Origin: Candidatus Amesbacteria bacterium
GTDB taxonomy: Bacteria > Patescibacteriota > Microgenomatia > CAZETR01 > Amesbacteraceae
Assembly: GCA_030681075.1 (NCBI GenBank)
Contig: JAUXUE010000104.1
Coordinates: 1 to 8,728, forward strand
Direction of reading: 5' to 3'
DNA length: 8,728 bases
Each line of letters starts with the position of its first letter. Position 1 is the first letter of the stretch. The notes below the pieces were generated by a model that saw nothing but the letters and a program-made list of their open reading frames with translations, was not told the origin of the DNA and did not search any database. Made by a program: the position numbers and the translations under genes. Of this stretch, positions 1 to 4,876 are shown in pieces.

Positions 1-868
1 CAAGCGCGATTATTATGATATCTTGGGTGTTTCCAAGAATGCCTCAGCAGCAGAGCTCAAGAGTGCCTACCGAAAGCTAGCTTTAGAGTGGCATCCAGAT
101 CGCAACAAATCAGCCGATGCTGAAACCAAGTTTAAAGAAATAAATGAGGCTTATCAGATCTTATCCGATACTCAGAAAAAACAGGCCTATGACCAGTTTG
201 GTCACACCCCGTTTGATGCTTCGGCCGGGGCGAGTCAAGGTCCGTTTGGCGGAGGCTTTGGTGGTGGTCCATTCCAATATACATATAGTAGTGGTTCGGC
301 AGGCTCACCATCTGGAGACTTTGGAGGATTTTCCGATCCGTTTGAAATATTTGAGCAGTTTTTTGGTGGATCGGGAGGATCACCTTTTGGCAGGCGTGCT
401 CCCCGCAAACCACACTACTCATTACACATACCGTTTATGACAGCAGTCCGTGGTGGTGAGGAAGAAGTAGAGATAGAAGGCAAAAGGCACAAGATCAAAA
501 TTCCAAGCGGAACAGATACTGGGACCCATCTCCGTTTTACCAATTTTGATGTTACATTTGAGGTAGCGTCTGATCCATATTTTAGACGCGATGGAGCCGA
601 TGTCTATGTGGATCATCCCATTTCCTTCACTTTGGCGATTCTTGGAGGAGAAACTGATGTCAAGACTCTGGATGGTAATGTCAAACTGAAAATTAGACCG
701 GGAACTCAGCCTGGTACCATGATGCGTCTGTCAGACAGGGGAATGAAAAATATTCGTTCCATGCGCGCCGAAGACCGTGGGGATTTTTATATCAAGCTAA
801 TCATCCAGATGCCTTCCAAATTATCCAGAAAACAGAAACAGTTGTTGGAAGAATTCGAACACTCCTAA
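1..868 (+). CDS. dnaJ: DnaJ/CbpA-type J-domain co-chaperone, type II without zinc finger (5' end outside window)
   Basis: Co-chaperone that delivers unfolded clients to DnaK (Hsp70) and stimulates its ATPase, in the cytosol. The reading frame is open from base 2 and begins [10 protein letters not shown], the classic start of a J domain, so the true start codon lies only a codon or two before the window. The TTG at base 23 is not the start. Of the 288 visible residues, 1-66 form the J domain with the HPD motif at 31-33, which stimulates DnaK. Residues about 72-130 are a Gly/Phe-rich linker, and about 135-285 are the two beta-barrel substrate-binding domains. No CxxCxGxG repeats are present, so this is a type II (DnaJ-B/CbpA-like) protein of normal length for that class. 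Its stop codon abuts the inverted repeat of the DUF559 unit. CbpA is the alternative name; naming it dnaJ assumes it is the main J protein here. Confidence 0.93.
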   Translation, partial: KRDYYDILGVSKNASAAELKSAYRKLALEWHPDRNKSADAETKFKEINEAYQILSDTQKKQAYDQFGHTPFDASAGASQGPFGGGFGGGPFQYTYSSGSAGSPSGDFGGFSDPFEIFEQFFGGSGGSPFGRRAPRKPHYSLHIPFMTAVRGGEEEVEIEGKRHKIKIPSGTDTGTHLRFTNFDVTFEVASDPYFRRDGADVYVDHPISFTLAILGGETDVKTLDGNVKLKIRPGTQPGTMMRLSDRGMKNIRSMRAEDRGDFYIKLIIQMPSKLSRKQKQLLEEFEHS

Positions 869-881
869 TATCACCCCCTCC
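868..881 (+). repeat. Left outer inverted repeat of the DUF559 unit
   Basis: ATATCACCCCCTCC, the reverse complement of the right copy at 1315-1327 apart from one additional C. Its first base is the last base of the dnaJ TAA stop codon, so the boundary of the unit coincides with the end of dnaJ. Confidence 0.6.
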
Positions 882-898
882 CGATGTCACATCGGGAG
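878..898. terminator. Hairpin just downstream of dnaJ
   Basis: A perfect 9-bp stem, CTCCCGATG (878-886) against CATCGGGAG (890-898), with loop TCA. It starts ten bases after the dnaJ stop. It may act as the dnaJ transcript end or an mRNA 3' stabiliser, but no run of T follows, so intrinsic termination is uncertain. It lies between the outer and inner left repeats of the DUF559 unit, and may be an insertion or variant of that repeat end. Confidence 0.45.
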
Positions 899-899
899 A

Positions 900-920
900 C
901 CCCTCTTAATTTAAGAGGGG
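900..920. repeat. Left inner palindrome of the DUF559 unit
   Basis: Ten-base arms CCCCTCTTAA (900-909) and TTAAGAGGGG (911-920) around a single T. Its reverse complement is identical over 21 of 21 bases to 1289-1309. As RNA it would form a GC-closed hairpin. The promoter-like bases for the DUF559 gene begin just after it. Confidence 0.75.
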
Positions 921-928
921 AAATTCTG

Positions 929-934
929 TAAGAT
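929..934 (+). promoter_or_regulatory. Possible -10 box for the DUF559 gene
   Basis: TAAGAT lies seven bases before the ATG at 942, which would put the transcript start at or next to the start codon. It matches four of six consensus positions and no good -35 is visible, so this is weak evidence. It gains some weight from similar spacing at other genes in the window. Confidence 0.3.
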
Positions 935-941
935 AGATTTT

Positions 942-1298
942 ATGTGGAGACGGTTTGTATATAACATCAATCCTCTGAAAAATCGGCGGCAACAATTGAG
1001 AAATAGGGCAACTGAAGAAGAACGAATACTTTGGAGTTGTCTCAAGAAAAATGTTCTTAAACATAAATTTATCAGGCAATACAGCGTTGAAGGTTATGTC
1101 ATAGATTTTTATTGCCCGGAGAAAAGATTGGCAATTGAATTGGATGGTGAACAACACAAGCAAAATCTTGAATACGATCTGTATCGCACAAAATTGCTTG
1201 AAGGTTATGGAATTAAAGTAATTCGATTTTGGAATCATGAGGTTAAAGATGGTCTAACCAAAGTCCTACACAGAATCGAATTGGCTCTCCCCTCTTAA
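942..1298 (+). CDS. DUF559 domain protein (Vsr-like / restriction-endonuclease fold)
   Basis: A 118-residue protein of the DUF559 family (very-short-patch-repair endonuclease-like, related to E. coli YcjD). The family hallmarks are clear: N-P-L-K-N-R-R-Q-Q-L-R-N-R-A-T near the N-terminus (residues about 10-24), then F-I-R-Q-Y, Y-V-I-D-F-Y-C-P, L-A-I-E-L-D-G-E-Q-H and finally G-I-K-V-I-R-F-W-N. The Asp of VIDFYC and the acidic residues of IELDGEQH are the likely metal-binding nuclease residues by analogy with the fold; activity is not shown. Length is normal, so the gene looks intact. The ATG at 942 is the only good start, with no Shine-Dalgarno before it. The stop TAA lies inside the right-hand palindrome. 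The gene stands alone, visibly AT-richer than dnaJ, nusA and infB, and enclosed by inverted repeats, which suggests acquisition. The physiological function of this family is not established. Confidence 0.88.
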   Translation: MWRRFVYNINPLKNRRQQLRNRATEEERILWSCLKKNVLKHKFIRQYSVEGYVIDFYCPEKRLAIELDGEQHKQNLEYDLYRTKLLEGYGIKVIRFWNHEVKDGLTKVLHRIELALPS

Positions 1299-1311
1299 AT
1301 TAAGAGGGGAG
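1287..1311. repeat. Right inner palindrome of the DUF559 unit
   Basis: Twelve-base arms CTCCCCTCTTAA (1287-1298) and TTAAGAGGGGAG (1300-1311) around a single A. It contains the last codons and the TAA stop of the DUF559 gene. The core at 1289-1309 is an exact inverted copy of 900-920. It could also terminate or protect the DUF559 mRNA, although no T-tract follows. Confidence 0.75.
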
Positions 1312-1314
1312 TTC

Positions 1315-1327
1315 GGAGGGGTGATAT
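1315..1327 (-). repeat. Right outer inverted repeat of the DUF559 unit
   Basis: GGAGGGGTGATAT, the inverted counterpart of 868-881. Only three bases (TTC) separate it from the right palindrome, against 18 bases carrying an extra hairpin on the left, so the two ends are not fully symmetrical. Confidence 0.6.
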
Positions 1328-1355
1328 AAATGGGGTGGTACTTCACGCTTAAATC

Positions 1356-1364
1356 TGGTAAAAT
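1356..1364 (+). promoter_or_regulatory. Extended -10 promoter for the nusA-infB operon
   Basis: TGGTAAAAT fits the TGnTATAAT extended -10 pattern with five of six hexamer bases correct. No convincing -35 lies at the proper distance. It ends ten bases before the ATG at 1375, so the transcript should begin about 3-4 bases before that ATG, giving an almost leaderless mRNA. It also argues against the in-frame ATG at 1330, which would lie upstream of the transcript start. Confidence 0.55.
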
Positions 1365-1374
1365 AACCTTAATT

Positions 1375-2358
1375 ATGCAAAAACAGACCGCCAGAACCAG
1401 TGAATTTAATGCCGCCCTAGCCCAAGTAGCCAGTGAACGTGGACTGGATCCTCAGGTCGTCATGGAAACAATCAAGCAAGCAATATTAGCAGCCTTCAAA
1501 AAAGACCATCCAGATCAATACAACGAAGAAGGAGAATATGATGTCACACTCGATATTGTCTCAGGGGAGGCTCATATTTTTGAAATCAAAGGCAAGAAAA
1601 AAACCGATATCACTCCCCCGGGTTTTGGCCGTATTGCCGCCCAGACTGCTAAGCAAGTAATCTTGCAAAGAGTCCGTGAAGCCGAAAAAACCAATATCTT
1701 AGGAGAATACGAAAAACGCATGGGTACTCTGGTCAATGGCATGATTTTGCGTTTTGCCGGATCTGAGATTGTCGTGGATATAGGTAAGACCGAGGCAATT
1801 ATGCCGGTATCTGAACAAACCCCTTCGGAAAACTACCGGATAAACGCCAAGATGATGTTTTATATGGATTCTATCCGCGACGGCTTCAAAGGTCGCGAGG
1901 TCGTAGTTTCCAGAGCTCACCCCAATCTAATTTCCGAGCTTTTCAAGCGTGAAGTTCCCGAAGTAAATTCGGGATCGGTCGTTATCAAAGCTATTGCTCG
2001 GGACGCTGGTATTAGAACCAAGATTGCCGTCTGGTCAAATCAAAATGGAGTCGATCCGGTCGGCTCTTGTGTTGGCCAAAAAGGAGTCCGTGTTCAGGCT
2101 GTCATTTCCGAAGTCAATGGTGAAAAGATTGATATTATTCCCTACTCTGAAAACTCAGAGCAATTTGTAGCCAATGCTTTGGCTCCAGCAGCTGGTGCTG
2201 TGGTCAAAATAGATACAAAAAAAGGTATTGCCGATGTCACAGTTCCTGATGATCAATTGTCTCTGGCTATTGGACGAGATGGCCAAAATGCCAAATTGGC
2301 TGGAAAACTCACAGGATTTCATATCAATGTCAAAAGTGTTACCACCAATGACCAATAA
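1375..2358 (+). CDS. nusA: Transcription termination/antitermination factor NusA
   Basis: NusA binds RNA polymerase at the RNA exit channel and modulates pausing, termination and rRNA antitermination. The 327-residue protein shows the family order: N-terminal RNAP-binding domain (1-112, with F-G-R-I-A-A-Q-T-A-K-Q-V-I at 84-96), S1 domain (about 115-185), KH1 (about 186-260, loop G-Q-K-G at 234-237) and KH2 (about 265-325, A-I-G-R-D-G-Q-N-A-K-L-A at 298-309). It lacks the C-terminal acidic repeats of E. coli NusA, as most bacteria do. The N-terminal domain is short: the acidic stretch that normally precedes FGRIAAQ is almost absent. An in-frame ATG at 1330 would add 15 residues but falls upstream of the likely promoter and on the edge of the DUF559 unit, so ATG 1375 is preferred. 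The TAA stop shares one base with the infB ATG, which suggests coupled translation. Confidence 0.96.
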   Translation: MQKQTARTSEFNAALAQVASERGLDPQVVMETIKQAILAAFKKDHPDQYNEEGEYDVTLDIVSGEAHIFEIKGKKKTDITPPGFGRIAAQTAKQVILQRVREAEKTNILGEYEKRMGTLVNGMILRFAGSEIVVDIGKTEAIMPVSEQTPSENYRINAKMMFYMDSIRDGFKGREVVVSRAHPNLISELFKREVPEVNSGSVVIKAIARDAGIRTKIAVWSNQNGVDPVGSCVGQKGVRVQAVISEVNGEKIDIIPYSENSEQFVANALAPAAGAVVKIDTKKGIADVTVPDDQLSLAIGRDGQNAKLAGKLTGFHINVKSVTTNDQ

Positions 2359-3746
2359 TGCAAAATCGTCCACCAATAGTAGTCATTCTGGGTCATGTCG
2401 ATCATGGCAAGACTACTCTGTTGGATTTTTTGCGTAAATCCAATATTGCTTCAGGAGAAGTCGGAGGAATAACCCAGTCAACAAGAGCATTTCAAGTAGG
2501 TGGCTGTACTTTTATTGACACACCGGGTCATGCTGCGTTTTCAAAGATGAGAATGCGTGGTAACAATTTGGCTGATTTGGCGATTCTGATTGTGGCAGCA
2601 GATGATGGAGTCATGCCCCAGACGACCGAAAGTGCCAAGCTCTTACTAGCCAATAATACTTCATTTATAGTTGCTATCAACAAGACCGATTTACCAGGAA
2701 TGAATATCCAAAAAATATATACCCAACTTTCGGAGATTGGAGTTTTGGTCGAAGGCTATGGCGGGACTGTTCCTGTGGTTTCTATTTCTGCCAAGACAGG
2801 GGTTGGTATACCAGAACTTTTGGAAATGTTGAATTTAGTTAGTGAGATGAATCCCCCACAGGCTGATCCCGATGGCAATTTAGAAGCGGTAGTCTTGGAA
2901 TCGAGGCTGGATCCAAAACGTGGAGCCATGGCAATTGTCGTAGTAAAAAATGGTACTTTGGCCAAAGGCAGTCCACTGTTTACCAATCATGGAGTCGGCA
3001 AAATCAAAGCTATTTATGCCACTACTGGAGAATTAGTGGATTCGGCTGGTCCATCAATCCCGGTGGAAATATTTGGTCTATCTGAAGTCATCGCCGTTGG
3101 CAAAACCATTGGTTCGCAATCAGTTAGTCATCCGGTGTTGGCCGATGCCCCAAAAATCAAAAATGTAAACGGGGTTGTCCGAGTGATTCTCAAAGCTGAT
3201 GTACTAGGATCATTGGAAGCAATCATTGCCTCTCTAGATCCCCAAATTGAGATAGCTTTATCTGGTACTGGAGACATCAGCGAATCCGATATTTTGTCTG
3301 CTGCACCCCAAAATATTCCCATTATTGGGTTTAACGTCCGTGTATCATCATCTGCTGGAAAACTTGCCGAAACCGAAAAAGTAAAAATCAAATCTTTTGA
3401 AATTATTTACGAACTACTGGATTACCTAAAAGTTTTGGTCCAAAAGACTCTCAATCCCAGAGCCCACGAAAAGATTTTGGGCGAGGCCGAAATTACCGCT
3501 GAATTTAATATGAATAGTGATCATATCGCTGGCTGCAAATGCCTAACCGGACAGATAAACAAAACCAATCAATTACATCTGTCCCGAAACAACGAAATTA
3601 TTCAGGATATCAGGTTTAGATCCTTAAGATCCGCTAAATCCGATGTAAATCTGGTCAAATCTGGCATAGAGTTTGGGGCAGTGTTTTCAGGAACAGTTGA
3701 TTTTCGCATAAATGATCGTATAATCGCCTTTACAATAGATGATTAA
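2358..3746 (+). CDS. infB: Translation initiation factor IF-2, minimal form
   Basis: GTPase that brings fMet-tRNA to the 30S subunit and promotes subunit joining. The protein starts directly at the G domain: G1 GHVDHGKT (12-19), G2 GGITQ (36-40), G3 DTPGH (54-58), G4 NKTD (108-111), G5 SAK (144-146). Then follow the EF-Tu-like beta-barrel (about 174-255), the alpha/beta domain III (about 272-365) and the C-terminal barrel (about 370-462) that binds fMet-tRNA. At 462 residues it is about half the E. coli length (890): the IF2_N region is missing and the segment joining domains II and III is much shorter. In the last domain the usual E-C-G is E-F-G (438-440), so a cysteine of the fMet pocket is replaced. 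G2 is followed by STRAF rather than the usual HIGAY. The ATG overlaps the nusA stop by one base, and the 3' end overlaps the next gene by eight. Confidence 0.96.
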   Translation: MQNRPPIVVILGHVDHGKTTLLDFLRKSNIASGEVGGITQSTRAFQVGGCTFIDTPGHAAFSKMRMRGNNLADLAILIVAADDGVMPQTTESAKLLLANNTSFIVAINKTDLPGMNIQKIYTQLSEIGVLVEGYGGTVPVVSISAKTGVGIPELLEMLNLVSEMNPPQADPDGNLEAVVLESRLDPKRGAMAIVVVKNGTLAKGSPLFTNHGVGKIKAIYATTGELVDSAGPSIPVEIFGLSEVIAVGKTIGSQSVSHPVLADAPKIKNVNGVVRVILKADVLGSLEAIIASLDPQIEIALSGTGDISESDILSAAPQNIPIIGFNVRVSSSAGKLAETEKVKIKSFEIIYELLDYLKVLVQKTLNPRAHEKILGEAEITAEFNMNSDHIAGCKCLTGQINKTNQLHLSRNNEIIQDIRFRSLRSAKSDVNLVKSGIEFGAVFSGTVDFRINDRIIAFTIDD

Positions 3747-4518
3747 GATAGATTTTTCCCAAAGTAAAGCAATCGCCATCCTTCTCCCCGCTAATCCAGC
3801 TATCGATTTAGTCGCTTCAGCCTTGGCATTAAAATTGAGCTTAGAGTTGGCAGGAAAACAGATCTCGGTACATTGTCAGTCACCCATGACTGTGGACCTA
3901 AATCGATTGGTTGGTATAAATACAGTTAGTGGGGCAATTGGCGACCGTAATCTGGTTATTACTTTTCCGGGACAGACCGATCTGGTCGACAAAGTCAGCT
4001 ACAATATGGACACGGGCGAATTACAATTGGTAGTGGTTCCCAAACCCGATTGTGTCATCGATCCATCTAAATTAAAAATAGTTTCCGGAACTGTGATATC
4101 TGACCTTAGTATCTTGATGGGTATTTCTGATCTTTCTGAATTGACAGGCACTGAATCCCTTGTCAATCAAAAGCTGATATATTTTAATCACTCATTAGAC
4201 TCAAGTGCCTCATGTGTCTCAGAAATTACATCTGAACTAATCAAAGCACAAGCCTTGCCAATAAACTCTGATATTGCCACCAATCTGATGCAAGGAATGA
4301 CCCGGACTACAAATGGCTTTACATCGAATAAAGTCACAAAAAACACTTTTGATATCGCTTCGTGGCTTATGGAAAATGGTTCCCGCCACCAAGATGAAAT
4401 CCAGGCCTCCTCTTTCCCAGCCGGTTCTATTCCCACTTCGAGCGAAACTCCAGCTGTTACAAACCCAGATCCCGACTGGTACGAACCAAAAATTTACAGA
4501 GGTACTAGCACTTCCTAA
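3739..4518 (+). CDS. Degenerate DHH-family protein (probable NrnA-like pseudoenzyme)
   Basis: 259 residues with the outline of a DHH phosphoesterase domain but without its catalytic residues. The first motif, normally HxxPDGDxxGS, reads P-A-N-P-A-I-D-L-V-A-S (17-27): only the second Asp and the Ser remain. The signature D-H-H is N-H-S (150-152). The downstream block typical of the family is still clear: S-A-S-C-V-S-E-I (157-164), D-I-A-T-N-L-M-Q-G-M (178-187), T-N-G-F (191-194), with the usual D-T-G changed to T-N-G. The DHHA1 domain is absent. Residues about 223-245 are a Ser/Pro/Thr-rich, probably disordered linker ending in a short segment D-W-Y-E-P-K-I-Y-R-G (246-255). It overlaps infB by eight bases (ATGATTAA), so it is translationally coupled. 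In other bacteria rbfA and nrnA sit here. Inferred: a non-catalytic relative kept for binding (nucleotide, RNA or ribosome). Function unknown; the DHH link rests on motif reading. Confidence 0.75.
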   Translation: MIKIDFSQSKAIAILLPANPAIDLVASALALKLSLELAGKQISVHCQSPMTVDLNRLVGINTVSGAIGDRNLVITFPGQTDLVDKVSYNMDTGELQLVVVPKPDCVIDPSKLKIVSGTVISDLSILMGISDLSELTGTESLVNQKLIYFNHSLDSSASCVSEITSELIKAQALPINSDIATNLMQGMTRTTNGFTSNKVTKNTFDIASWLMENGSRHQDEIQASSFPAGSIPTSSETPAVTNPDPDWYEPKIYRGTSTS

Positions 4519-4525
4519 AAATGAA

Positions 4526-4534
4526 TGTTATAAT
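4526..4534 (+). promoter_or_regulatory. Perfect extended -10 promoter upstream of rpsO
   Basis: TGTTATAAT matches the extended -10 consensus exactly, eight bases after the stop of the DHH-like gene. Transcription would start near 4541 and leave a leader of about 66 bases before rpsO. A second candidate lies downstream: TTGACT (4553-4558), 16 bases, ACTAAT (4575-4580). Either would let rpsO-pnp be expressed apart from the nusA-infB operon. Confidence 0.6.
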
Positions 4535-4540
4535 AATATT

Positions 4541-4606
4541 GTTCTCAAGAGTTTGACTTCAGTTGGTAGTTGATACTAATTGATAGCTGTATCTCTTGAA
4601 ATTTTT
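4541..4606 (+). promoter_or_regulatory. Possible structured leader of rpsO
   Basis: TCAAGAG (4545-4551) is exactly complementary to CTCTTGA (4593-4599), a 7-bp helix that would bring the region just before the rpsO ATG into a fold. Small inner stems are possible (TAGT/ACTA and GATA/TATC, the latter competing for one base of the outer helix). S15 autoregulates through its mRNA leader in several bacteria, with unrelated RNA structures in different phyla. Calling this such an element is inference. Confidence 0.3.
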
Positions 4607-4876
4607 ATGGCTTTAGCTTTAGACGACAAAAAGACAATCATCAAGAAATTTGCTCAAGGCAAGGGGGACACTGGTTCGCCCGAAGTCCAAATTGCGCTTC
4701 TGTCTGAAAAAATTGTCAAGCTCACAGACAATCTGAAAGAACACAAAAAAGATGTTCATTCCCGTAGAGGTTTGTTGGGAATGGTCAACAAAAGACGTAG
4801 ACTCTTATCTTACTTAATGAAAAAAGATCTCAAAAGATACCAAGATATAATAAAGAAGCTTGGGCTTTCAAAATAA
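4607..4876 (+). CDS. rpsO: 30S ribosomal protein S15
   Basis: S15 is a primary binder of the central domain of 16S rRNA and forms an inter-subunit bridge. From ATG 4607 the protein is 89 residues, exactly the usual length, with the family signatures [10 protein letters not shown] (20-29), [18 protein letters not shown] and [11 protein letters not shown]. An upstream in-frame TTG at 4580 would add nine residues not seen in the family and is rejected. No Shine-Dalgarno is seen; the start follows a run of T. The stop TAA shares its last base with the pnp ATG, preserving the widespread rpsO-pnp pair. Confidence 0.97.
   Translation: MALALDDKKTIIKKFAQGKGDTGSPEVQIALLSEKIVKLTDNLKEHKKDVHSRRGLLGMVNKRRRLLSYLMKKDLKRYQDIIKKLGLSK

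Larger units (their letters stand above)
868..1327. mobile_element. Candidate small DUF559 cassette bounded by nested inverted repeats
   Basis: The single DUF559 gene is enclosed by two nested pairs of inverted repeats. The outer pair is ATATCACCCCCTCC (868-881) against GGAGGGGTGATAT (1315-1327), which match except for one extra C on the left. The inner pair are 21-bp palindromes at 900-920 and 1289-1309 that are exact reverse complements of each other. The unit separates dnaJ from nusA, and the gene inside has no role in either neighbour's pathway. There is no transposase, and target-site duplication cannot be fixed because the ends are AT-rich and the repeat runs into the dnaJ stop codon. 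Seen: the repeats and their symmetry. Inferred: mobility, possibly driven by the endonuclease-fold protein itself or by a transposase encoded elsewhere. The alternative is a pair of bidirectional terminators around an acquired gene. Confidence 0.5.

Noticed and set aside
240..400. G-rich repeats suggesting tandem repeats
   Set aside because: They encode the Gly/Phe-rich linker normal for DnaJ proteins; low-complexity coding, not a separate repeat element.
23..868. dnaJ starting at TTG 23
   Set aside because: The frame continues upstream with the conserved [11 protein letters not shown] is an internal Leu codon and the gene is cut by the window edge.
906..1238. Minus-strand ORF of 110 codons across the DUF559 gene
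   Set aside because: Shadow of the DUF559 reading frame; no recognisable domain, while the plus strand encodes an intact family member.
868..1327. CRISPR-like array from repeated palindromes
   Set aside because: Only two copies, inverted, with a gene between them; no regular repeat-spacer pattern.
1330..1374. NusA starting at ATG 1330
   Set aside because: The 15 extra residues are unlike NusA N-termini and the extended -10 at 1356-1364 lies inside them.
4580..4606. S15 starting at TTG 4580
   Set aside because: It adds nine residues not found in S15; ATG 4607 gives the usual 89-residue protein.
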